Positions 13,401 to 25,400 of a DNA stretch of 64,000 nucleotides are shown here, one piece after another. This DNA comes from Sclerurus mexicanus (taxonomy: Eukaryota; Chordata; Aves; Passeriformes; Furnariidae): NCBI GenBank assembly GCA_013396755.1, contig VWZF01005531.1:759-64758 (forward strand). The letters are read 5' to 3'. The position numbers and the translations under genes are program-made. The notes under the pieces were generated by a model, which worked only from the letters and a program-made list of their open reading frames with translations, searched no databases and was not told where the DNA came from. The number at the start of each line of letters is the position of its first letter. The stretch's first letter is position 1.

Positions 13401-16400
13401 AGCAATTTAGTCCATGTTTCTAAATTAAAATGGAAACTAAGATTTCTTAAATATGCTTTGATGTTTCATTTGTATTTTATAGAAACCAGGAAACTGCATA
13501 GGATGTAATTAGGGATGTACTCCAATTTTTCTCTGAATCCAAAGAAAGAGATTGATGGTGAAGGGTAACATTTAGGCTGGCAGGTTGTTACTGAGCTACT
13601 TCTCCCCTTTGCGTAGGCAAGAGGTACTCAGAGGTCTTAAATGATAACCAGCAAAACTTTCAATATGTGATATGTACTAACATGCTGGATTTGGGGATTT
13701 TTGTATTTTTTTTTTCTTGTGTAATTATTTTTTTTGTTTGTAATAAAAAAACTGAAGCCCTATCTTTGCCATAACAAATATATTGTTATCTGTAAATTTG
13801 TTTGCTTGAAAAGTGATCCTGGGTGAATCTGAAAAGCACAAGACTTGCTGCTTCATTCCAAGCAGTGATGATATACAAAATAAATGTTGCATGTGAGCTC
13901 CAAGTACTGCGGGATCCTGGAGGTGTTTGGGTACCAGTGATTGAATCTGCTTCCAACTTCCATCTGCTTTCAAGTCAAGGATCAGTCTGAGGACTTAAAT
14001 CAGCATCTGTCATCCTGTAGGGAATGTAATCTCTGGTGGATATGAACCAGTTGCTTTTTGGCAGGAAACAGATGGCAGAGAGCGCCCATAACCCTGGGTC
14101 TCTTCGAACAGTCATATATACTTACAGCATATATTTATCTCATGTTGTCAGTTTATCTGCAGTATATATTAAACAGTACTTTGTACAGCTTGAAGTCTCC
14201 TGTATTACAATTTCGTTTTGGGCACAAGGAGATAGTTCATAGCCTTACTGTAACAATAAGAATAAGACAAGTAGGACACAAGCCTAGTTAACACTGTGCC
14301 AGGAGTATATGTGTCTGATCAGAAATTGCCCTGGCAGGGAGACACAGACTCGGTATGTCCAGGAGCTGCAATTAGGGAGGATTAACAATGTCTGTCTGGG
14401 TGCTGCAGCATCCACAGAGGGCACCTTTATTCACTGTAGCAAAATCCTCTTTCTTTTTCCTGCAGTACTGACCTAGTCAAAATACTGGAGAGAATATTGA
14501 CCCGGCCAGATGTGGATGTCTCACTAAGCATAATACCTGCCCTGACTCTATTTTTATTAGATACCTGTAATCTGTGTTGGAACCTGAAACACCAAGCCTG
14601 GAGATAGAGATTTATGCTGGACATACCTGAAGCTACACAAGATGAATCCTCTCTTAAAAGCATGTGGTCTACACTGACATAGCGAGGAGGTTGAAATAAT
14701 TGGTGTGCTCTGTACACTCTGGCACTGTGCTTTCTTCGTGTAGGTGACTTTCAGCAGCTCTCTGGGGTCATACTTTCAGAGGCTGTCACTGTCAAGAAGT
14801 TGCCTTTGTGAGGTATAAAGAGGAAATAAAGATTTAATTTATTAGCCAGGTTCTGGATATCAGTCAAAAGTCTGTGAGAGATGGAAGGAACAAAATGTGT
14901 CTTTAAAAATTTGAGGACAAAACCTTTCAGCTACTGATTTCTTAAATGCACATTCGCTCTCTTTTGCATGATTTATTTAGATATATCTTCATGATTCGTA
15001 ACAGGAAGTTTTTTTACCCTAAATAATTATGTAAATCAGTTACCTTCTAAAATTTTCACCATAAATTTGACAGGATATCATCAAAATAGAAATAGTATTT
15101 TTTCCCATCTTTGAGTCACAGCCAGTTTAATACAAGCTTATGCTAATACTGTTTTATGCAACTGGCATTTTATTACTTCTTTACATTGTCTGATTTATCT
15201 CTCTTTAGGTGTTATAGTGGTGTGGAATTTTTTCAAAACTTTATAAATTAAAAGATCATTAGTTTAGAGCCAACTTCATAATGTGCTCTATCACTACTGA
15301 AGAAGTTGTGTTTTCTGAAAGTCTGGAAAATAGATTTGTAATTGTGGAGTATACTGATTTATTTTAATTTCACTATGAATTTTTATAAGTCTTTTATAAA
15401 ACCCAGTGTGGTGTTATTGGTCGGTAACAGATAAAAGAAGCCAAAGAGTAAAAAGGTTAAATTCCAGTCTGGATTCACACAAGCATCATTTGAAGGCAAG
15501 TTTGTTTTTATCAAAAAATGACTTTTGTTCATTTAATGATTATGAATTTTCTATAAATCAGTGTAGGTAGCCAGACAGTGCTCACACAGTCGTGCATGCA
15601 CACACACATTATACTGCACACTGATAGCAAGACCCATTACAGTGTTCCTAAGGAGGAGGATCCTTGCATCTCTCCTTTGTGCTCACTGTAAGATTTGTAT
15701 TCTAAGAATATGTAACATATTGAAAATGAAGCAATATTAGTTGTTTGAAAACGGGCATTTCTGAAGGTGGTCAGTGATAGATAAAATGTAACATGAGCAA
15801 TAGGAGAACAGTGATTAGTTTTTGTTTGTCCTCCCCATTCCCAAAGAAAGCATTTGGAATTTTAAAAAACTGTTTCATGTATCAGAACTCCACGGAGCTG
15901 CTGTTTTGCAGTCAGTCTGATTTAGCTCAAATACTAAATAACAGTCAATATACTGGATTACTCTTTATTACTTTGATTATAGGTTTTTTTCCTTGTTCTT
16001 TCTGTTCATATTTTGCATTTAATGCCTAGCATTTAACAACACATCTGATAGGATTCTTTTGTGATCTTAGATCCATTATGATAAGCTATCAGCTAAATTG
16101 TTCAATACTGGGGAGGAGAGAGTTTGATTTTTGCTCCCTCCCCAGTGTATTATGTCTAGTATTTCAGTTAAGCCTCAAAAAACAAGGTTTATACAATTGA
16201 ACACCAACATTTACTTAATTTTAAATTTTCTTTGTTGCATTTGTATTGATAAGGAGAGATGATTCTAAAAATAATTCACACAGCTGACAGAAGTTACGTG
16301 CAGATAATATCAACTCTTTCACTTGTAACATAGTTGATCATTGTAATACTTTTTTGTGACTCTGTCCTCTCAAGTTTGACATCCTTGTTTATTCATCCCT

Positions 16401-19400
16401 CTCAGTCTGACTCCACACTTTTGGATTAGTAGTGAAGAGCTTTTAAGCATCAGACTGTGCCATTTGTTGTGTAGTCACTCGGAACACTTACTTATTGAAC
16501 AGCCCTGCCGTCGTGTCAGCCTCTCCTGCTAGCACGATGAGTCCAGGCAAACACTGCCAGCTGCATTCTTGAGTCTTTTGAGCTCTGAGAAGATGAATAT
16601 TCAAAACATCTTCAGCTGAATCCATGCTGCTGATTCAAATGGATGCTATAAAAATGTAGAAAACTCAGGGGTCCAAGGTTCGCTTCTGGGTAACTCTTTC
16701 GGTATTTGAAAAGTAAGATTCTGTTTTTTCAATAGCATCTGAAAATATTTTTTTTCTTTCTGCAACTTTTTTAGGCCTTGGTTAATTGGGATCCAGTGGA
16801 TCAGACTGTTCTGGCTAATGAACAGGTGGATGACAACGGTTGCTCATGGCGTTCAGGAGCAAAAGTGGAGCAGAAATACCTCAAGCAGTGGTTTATCAAG
16901 ACAACTGCTTATGCCAAGGTATGAAAATACAAGTTTTGGAAATTATGATAACATTTAAAAGAGGTGACTTTTCCTCCAGAAATATTAATCAAGCTGCATG
17001 TGGTCCTTTACATATGCATGTTTGTGTAGTATATAATGGTATAATAATATGTGGGACCCATCCCTGTATCTGTGTGTATATAAAAATTATTATCCCTGAA
17101 GTCTTTCTGTTCACCTCTTTAAGAATTCTAAGTAATTGGTGTGGGAAGAAGTTTTGAAGAAATCAGAAAGTACAAACTAGAGGTGAATGAATGAATTCTG
17201 AATTCACACAATGACTTGATATTTACCAAGTGCTTTTCTGTATATTTTGAGTGTAAAGCTGTGCAATCTTTTGAACTAGAAAATTGTTTGCTTAATCAAC
17301 CCGTTGGACTTGTGGGCATGGAGTACAGTCTGTCACCTGGCATTGATTTCCAGCTATGTCTGAGCCATAGTTCTTTATGGTTAACCTCACTTCACTGAAG
17401 ATTCATCTCCACCTTCTATTTTACTTCACTTCATAGTCTACTCAATTTAATTATCTGTAATTTAAAAAGTATATGTTCAAGTTATTTAAATATCCTTTTT
17501 TGTTCTGAGCTCAAGTTTTGATTGTGGTGGGACAGTACAGCTTCAACACTATGAATTGTTCAACAGAAGTTTTGGCTTTGTGCTCTCTGAGATGAAAGTA
17601 TCGGCTTCTTGTTTTGGCTGGGTGAAGCTTTTATTCCATCTGAGTGTTTTGGGTATTGAGACTTCAAGTACAGATTGAGAAAGTTATTCCCAAGAGAACA
17701 TTAAAAATTCATCTTTGATCCTTTTCATAAGTCTTAGATTCAAGAAACCAAATTTCCACCATCATCTCTAGGTCCATACATAAAAATGAGAAAAACTTTA
17801 GATATCCTGTGTGATGCTTTGATTCTTCATACACAGAGAGGTACTTGAGGTGGGTGTTTTCTGATTGTGCTGCCTCTTCTGGCAGTAAGAAGGGAACATT
17901 TGCTGTAGCTAAAGGAAAAATGGAGCTTGTCTGAACAATCACAGAATGATCACAATGTTCTGAGCTTTTTTTGTGGCTTTGTCACCAGAGTTGGTGGTTT
18001 ATGACCTTCGTGATATTTCAGGGTCTGCCCTGATTCATTTTTCCCTCAGTTTGAGGCTCGAGCTTCATTAGAGGTTCTACCTTTACTAGTATGTCTTTTG
18101 TCTATTTGTAAAGGTTGTAGGAGGCAATGACTGGTGTTTCTGAGCTGTATCCGTGCTTGCACCAAATCACTCTGCTTATATCCCTCTAAGAGAGGTGAAT
18201 CAGCCGTAAATTTTAACTCATCAAGACTAAAGGACAAGACTGAGGAGCTTTTCAGTAACCTTGAAAATACCTTTGGCCTATGGGATTATTAGTTGTACTA
18301 TATCCACCCTCCCCTAGAAATGCTGCTACAAGAAAACCATCATCTCTTGGAATGGTCACAACTCCAACACATCATTCCCCAGTAAGTAGGCTCAGCAGAT
18401 GATAAGAAGCAACTTTTGCCTCCACAACGCCCCCTCATCCTCTCCCCAAAGATGTCACCTCAGGAGACTGCCATATCCCCTACCTACACGAAGGGCAAAT
18501 GTGCAAGTGACCTGTTGTCCCTGAGCATCTCAGTGGCATCATGAAAGAGATCTGCTTCTGATTTTCCCTTGGGGATGACCGTTTATACAAACCCCTACAA
18601 AGGACATACAGAGGACAGTTGAGTACTCCACAGAACTCTCTAAAGGTTTCCCAAAATTTTGTTCAGTTCATAGCTGGTATTCTGTAGGGTCTGTGCTAGC
18701 AGATACAACCACATCAGTGAATGATACCATATTGCTTCTAGCTCAAGTGCTTTGGCAAGCGTTGCCTTCATGTTCTCCCACTTCTTGTACAGTGACAGAT
18801 GCTACCAAGTATCAGCAGGTGGTTTGGATTTTCCTTTTTACTCCCCCTCCACTGACTCTCTTTTTTTTTTTGCTGTGGTTCTGGCATGCTTTCAGTCTCA
18901 CTCTGCTTCTTCTGGCAGGGGCTTTAAACATTTAGTTGTAGAGGGGAAAAATTCCTTTTATTTTTTTTAATTCCCAAACCTTCAAATAAGAATACCATGT
19001 TACCAGGCTCTTCTGTACCAAGTCCAATATCTGGTATTAGATGGATTTCATTCTTGGAAGGTTAAGACAAATTTTTTTTTTTTTGTTTTTTTTTTGTTTT
19101 TTTTTGTTTTGTTTCAAGTTGCAAGAAACTAGATAGCAGAGCATGTTGTGTCTTACTTTCTGAAGAAGACTGTTTTGGCCATACAGCTCTGAATGGCCCA
19201 TGAACTGCAAGCCAGAACTGAAGACAGGCCAGCAGAGACTGTACCTGAACTGATACTGGCCAAGTATTTCAATCTCTGAGGAACTCTCTGCCCACACTGA
19301 CATAATCAGGAAGCTTCACAGCAACATTTTGACAGCAGCCAAATTACAGATCTTAAATGCTACAACTTTGGCTCCTCTTTTCAAGTATCTTGACTAATTA

Positions 19401-22400
19401 TCCTTAAAACGCAACTTTGCACACATTTCTTCATTCCTTATGGTAATCACCCCCATACTTTTCAAGAAGTGGTAAGAGGCATGAGTCCTTCCTTCAAAAT
19501 CTGTTTCTTTGCTTTACTTTGCCTTTGGATTCAGGCTTTTGACAGTTGATCTGAATCCAGTGTCCTACGTTGTTGAACACCATGGTTACAGCAATCGCTT
19601 TTCCTAGCCTATTCCTCAAACCTTCTTCCCCACCCGTTTTCAAAAGCCCTTGCCAGGCTTTGAGAGGGAGATGTTAATTTACCTTTACTGTTTACAGAGC
19701 CTTTCGTCTTGGAGTGGAGGATCCGGATCTTATGGAGCTAGTCCTAATAGGTGGGAAGGATAGAGACATCTCTTTAAGAAGTTAAAGATCTTTAATGTAG
19801 ATAAAATGTATTAACATGTCCAGACAGTTCTGCGTGTATTGGCACAATTCCTATTTTTCTAAAATGCATTAAATCCTTGCAAAGAATGTATCCAAGCATT
19901 GTCTATATATCTCTCTATATATACCTCCTGTTGCTCGTTATTCTTGGGTAGGTATATATGTACATGGATGGTTCTTGGCAGATAAAGCTCAGCAGTCTCT
20001 GGAACACTGTAGTTAGTGAGAATATTGACAAGTTGGAATTCTCAGTGATACAGGATGCTTGCGGTTGTGAACTACAATTAATTAAAGTTACAGTATGAAG
20101 AAAACCCTTCCAAACCCCCCCACTATTCTTTTATTTATAAATCATCAATAAATTAGTTTGGTTCTTAAAGATGTAGAAAGCAATAATAATCCCAAGTGAT
20201 GGTGTAATATTATGATTTACGAAGGACATGCCTTCTCAATGGTAGATATAAACCAGAGCAGTAACTGGAAAGTAATTCTTACAGTATCTTTTATGCATCT
20301 CACTTTGAAATTATTTAACAATGTCATTAAAACACAACTTAAAACACATTCTTGAAAAAGAATGAATTGTACATTCGCTAATTATCCAACTACCTACTGT
20401 TTAGTTTGAGCAGCACGTAGTACCTGCTGTCCATCCCTGCAGGTTGTTAGCAATCAATGAGATGATAAAGAGCTTGCACATTTGATGTTGGCCATCACAG
20501 CTGAAGGAGAAATTATTCAGCGTGTTGCCTTATTCTTAGATTTTAACTGTAATAGTTCATCTGTCCGAGTGACTGATGCCTCTGGCTGTACTTCTGCCAA
20601 AGTAAAGATTTTGGACAATTGTGGAGCATTCGTAACAAAAATGTGATGTGTTATGAAGTGAAAAATGAGATGAGCTTTGAGTTATTTGTCCCTTTGTTTT
20701 CTCTTTTACTTTTTTATAGATTTAACTTATTAAAATCATACTGTTCAAATTGTTCATGCAAATATTATTAATTTGGAATAGTCTGTTACACTTCCATGCC
20801 ACCCATCAGAAAGCATGTAAATATATAGATATATCTCTTGTTGAGTATAAATGCACATAGAGTTTTATGTTGGCTGTTGGACATTATGGCTAGTGAAGGA
20901 GACAACACTTAATTTCTTCTCTGCTGCATAATACAGAATCATTTAGGTTGGAAAAGACCTTTGAGATTCTCAAGTCCAACCAGTAACCCAGCACTGCCAA
21001 GTCCTTCACTGATCCCTGTCCGTAAGCACCATGTCTGTGGGTCTTTTAAATGCCCTCAGGGATGGTGACTCAAGTGCTTCCCTGGGCAGACTGTTCCAAT
21101 GTAACCCTTTCCATGAAGAAATTTTTCCTAATCCTCCCCTGGTGCAACTTGAGGCCATTTCCTCTGGTCCTGGCCCTTGTTACCTGGGAGAAGAGTCCAA
21201 CTCCCACCTGGCTACAACCGTCTTTCAGGTGGTTGTAGAGAGTGGTAAGGTCACGCCTGAGCCTCCTCCTCTACCAACACCTTACCATTTTGCTGTTAGC
21301 TGTAGTTAAACCCATAGTATTATTTTGTATGCCTATAAAAGCTGAATGTCCTCCTTCTTTCTTTTCTTGCTTTAGGCTATGTTTGATGCTTTGTCTGATC
21401 TCCCTGAGTGGTATGGCATTAAAGAAATGCAGGCAAATTGGATAGGTGACTGTGTTGGTTGCTCGCTTGACTTCTTGCTAAAGGTAAGTTTATATCAATA
21501 CTTATTACAGAAAAATCTTCTTCTAAAACTCCAATCACTCCACAGTTAGTTGACCTAAGATATAAACTGTGTTGATAGTTCCAGCTGGTAATTCTTAAGC
21601 AGTCTTTGAAGTTTGTTACTCATATTTTACATCCAGTTGTTTTACTGCTGTGCTACCTTTCATCATTTCATTTCTGTACCTAAGTCACAGCATTGACTTC
21701 AGAGTGGTATGGTGGAAAGCCATATGGTAGCTGAAAAAAAATCTTAAATTCTCTTTAGATTTCAGAGGTAACATCTCACTGCAGTTTCTTGGAAACAAGA
21801 TGTGCATATTAAAAGTGAATAGAAGGATTCCATGCTGCTTAGCCAGGGATTGAATCTAGCTCAGCAGCACAATGCAATATTATATATCAGTTTAGTATTA
21901 TATTTTTATAGCTATATTTGGATAAACTGAGGCAAGACTGTAAGGCAACTTCCTCAAGGCCTTAAAGGTAAGTTTTATCAAGGTTTGAGTTGGAAAATTC
22001 CTATAGTGGGATTGTGTCTGGCTTTGATATTCGGAACTGTGTATTTCTGCAGGGTGGTGTAGACTCGTTAGATGTGTAAAAAGGAAGGGGAATGTAAAAC
22101 CACTGCACTTCCAGTGGGAATTTTTCTGCTCTCTTTCAGGTTAATGGTGAAGTAACAGGAGAGAAGCTAGCAGCTTACACCTATACACCTGAAGCCATTT
22201 ATGGAGCTTCCCATTTATATATCTTACCAACTCATAGACTGCTGCATGGTAACAGCAGTCTCAAGGAAGTCTTTCAGAGAGAGTTCATCCCAGGGAAAGG
22301 TGATGTTTTTCTCATACTGCATTTTGTTGTAGAAGAGCAGCAATTTTAGAGAATGATCTTTAGGGAATGTGTGTCAAGCTGAGCAGAAGCTGTTCCTGTT

Positions 22401-25400
22401 GAGAGGGAGCAGATCTTTTGATTCTTGGTATATGTCACAGAGTGTCACACCAGCCTGTCTTGGCTTCAGATGTGGTGAGAGCAGCTATGCTAGAATTCTT
22501 CTTTGTGTGATGGCTGTAACATTTCATAGTGTATAAAAGCAATGGAACACATTCTTGTTTCCTCATGTACCAGAAATGAGTCGTCCAGATTTGTGTCAGC
22601 CCATTGGAAAATCTCACATCTATATGTTAATTTGTTATTAACATATTTGCACCAACGATTATTCCTGGCTCTAATAGGGAATATAAAGAGGGCAATAGAT
22701 CACCAATACACAGCAGAGTCCTCACTATAGATAGCAAAATAATACTCTGCTGTACAGATGCTTAGTTAATACAACACTAAGGGAGTGAATGTAGAGGATC
22801 CCTATTTGTGACTTGCACAGGACATACAAATAAGGGATAATTCTTCAATGTTGTTAAGTGTGTTCCTGAAGGCTCCTACCACCCTTTCTGCCTATATGTA
22901 ACATCTGTGGCCTAGTGTTTTTTGGTTGTTTGGAAAGCCTAAAAATTACAAGACTAAATACTGTGTATACTGAATGCTTTTATTTCTAGTTCAGACTGGT
23001 ATTCAATTCTTTTTTCTCCTCGCTGGTAAAGATGAGGCTTCATTGTATAATATATGATGTCAACAGCAGTGAAGCAGGAATCTTGTGAGAAATTGTGTTC
23101 GCTGCACAGAATCTGCTTTATTTTTCAGTGCTTAATTTCTATAACCTTAAAAAAGTTTGCTTGCTAGCAGAGAAAAAAAAACCTGAGCCTGATTGCGTTG
23201 AGTATATAGAGCTCTTGTCTCAGAGGTGAGCAAAGCTTGAAGAATTTTGAAGAACAAATCTGCAGTTCTTGCAGTTGAGACAAATCAAAGCACTGTCTGC
23301 AGAACACACATCCATTTTTGTGCCTGCACCTTGGATTTTGTGCATTAAGCCAAACCACACAAGTGCAAAATGTGCTTTTAATAAGGACAACAGTGTATTT
23401 TTATATTGGTTTTTAAGTGTAAATACTTGTAAAAGCTTTTTTGTGTCTGTTAACAATAAACCTAAACCTTCTGGTTGAGCTAAATTAAGAAGCTCTAAGT
23501 TGGGATAATGACAGCCATAAATCCTCAAAAAAGAGGAACAATTCTGGAATCATAACTCTGTAGTAGTTGAAATTTTCTTGCCATTTCTTGAGGCACAGAT
23601 TGGTACTTTCCAAAGAAGAGAACATAAAGGAGAAGAATTTCTGCATGAACTTTCAGCTTTGCATGTCAGCCATGGTACATATGGAAGGCCAATGATGGCA
23701 TTTAAATACAAAAAAGAATTTGGATGGCCTTGATTAAACCATATTTTCACATTAACCAAGATTTTTTTAAAAATTCACCAGTAACATTAAAATTTTCATT
23801 TAATTAAATGTCATTGTTTTCTTTTCAATGGAAATAGTCTTGTAACTCCCTTTCTTCGCAGTGTTCTCATTTAAGCAATTAGGAGGTTATGTTTTTATAT
23901 TTTTGAGGAGATTAAAAAAAAGCTGTTTTATTGGAAAGTACCTGAAAATTCTGATACCTTTACTTTTGAAGTATGGGTATTTAAATGAGTTTTCAAACAT
24001 GCAGTTTTTTGCCCAGAAAAACTTACATTAATTTAGAATCTGGTAGGTCTTCTAGTTTTGACAGTATGAGGTATCTGAGAGAAAGACTTGACCCTTACAT
24101 TGTTCATTATCTCATTATAATGCTATGCATGCATTCTTCTACGTTTGTATCTGTAATATCATCTCTTTTTGGTTATGATAATAACGATGTGAGCACATGA
24201 GCACAGGAAAGAGCACCTTCATAAGCTGGAGTTATTATTCTGGGCTCCAGCAAAAGATGAAAATTATCGCTGGGTAGAAGAAAGAAGTTATTTTTAAAAG
24301 CAGACCATCCTACCCACTCAGCTTCCTGTTCATGACGCTTTTTGCTTAGTTGCTTTTAAAGAGTGGAATTATTCCTTTTGTACTTTTTTTTAAACAGAGG
24401 AGCAAAGCTGTATGCGGTGGTTTGAATGCAGAAATTTTCTTTATAATGTGAATATTTCCAGCATCTGAAATTTGAGAAAGTGTTAAAGTAATAAAGATAT
24501 AATTTGAGTTAAGATGGGTGATGAGATACAGCAGCCCTGTTCTCAGAATTGCTGTTACTTTACTTCAAGCAGTTTTAATGCATTGCTGTCCAAGCCTGAG
24601 ACTCAGCTTAGCTGTGAAGATAGGTGAAAGGAAGCTCTTAGCAGCCCATATTTTAATTATTGTAATTATCATCAGTTGGTTAGCGCATGTGCTAAGAACA
24701 CCAAGGTCTGTCTGTTCAAACCCCGTATGGGCCATTCACTAAAGAGTTGGACTGGATGATCCTTGTGGGTGCCTTCCAACTCAGAATACTGTGTTCTGAA
24801 ATCTATTAAAGCAACTTAAAGGCACTGAAAAAGTTAGAAATGGGTCCCAGTTGAGATCTGGGGTTTGAATCCTTAAAACATGGAGTCTTTAGATTTGGGT
24901 TTCTTCTTGCTGAGCCACCCAAGTTGCACATTGTGAATCAATTTCAACTTATTACAGTTCTTACCTTTGATTCTTTCCTCTCTTACCTTTCTTGTGGACA
25001 TTGGGTTCCTCATCTCTAATAGGAATATGAATATTCTGTTTGGAAATCAGTACGTTACTTAGGAGGCTTTTTAACACTGGTCACTGTTTCCCATGCTTTG
25101 TAATTCTTCTATAAGAAATTAATCACAAGGATATAAGCTCCCCTGCAGTTTCATCTTATTTTTGGTGGAATTTTGTAATACTGTATGCTAGTATATAAAT
25201 CAGGGCTTACTAAAGCCAATTCATACTACTTTGCAGCAGGCCTGCATTTTGGTCAAAGACTGAATTTTTTAATGTAATCCAAATCTTAATCTGTTTTTAT
25301 TCAGGTGCTTGTTATACGTATGTTTTCTAATCATGAAAATTTGTCTATCCAACTTAGTGAATATTTTAATATAGCTGAGCTTTATAGAAATGTGATTGTT

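Larger units (their letters stand above)
16919..21375 (+). other. LARS2: LARS2 intron with a minus-strand protein-like block and a CR1 copy
   Basis: This is a 4.5-kb intron. The middle (about 17.7-19.75 kb) reads on the minus strand as broken protein-like sequence and includes a long T-rich tract (19072-19114). A minus-strand CR1 3' end lies at about 20933-21275, some 100 bases before the next exon. The rest is unremarkable. Confidence 0.8.

Noticed and set aside
21031..21309. 92-codon plus-strand ORF
   Set aside because: It is the antisense reading of the CR1 fragment.
24671..24735. Possible functional tRNA-Ile gene
   Set aside because: The acceptor stem 5' half and A box are missing or decayed, and the sequence runs directly into a CR1-like tail, so it is a SINE head.
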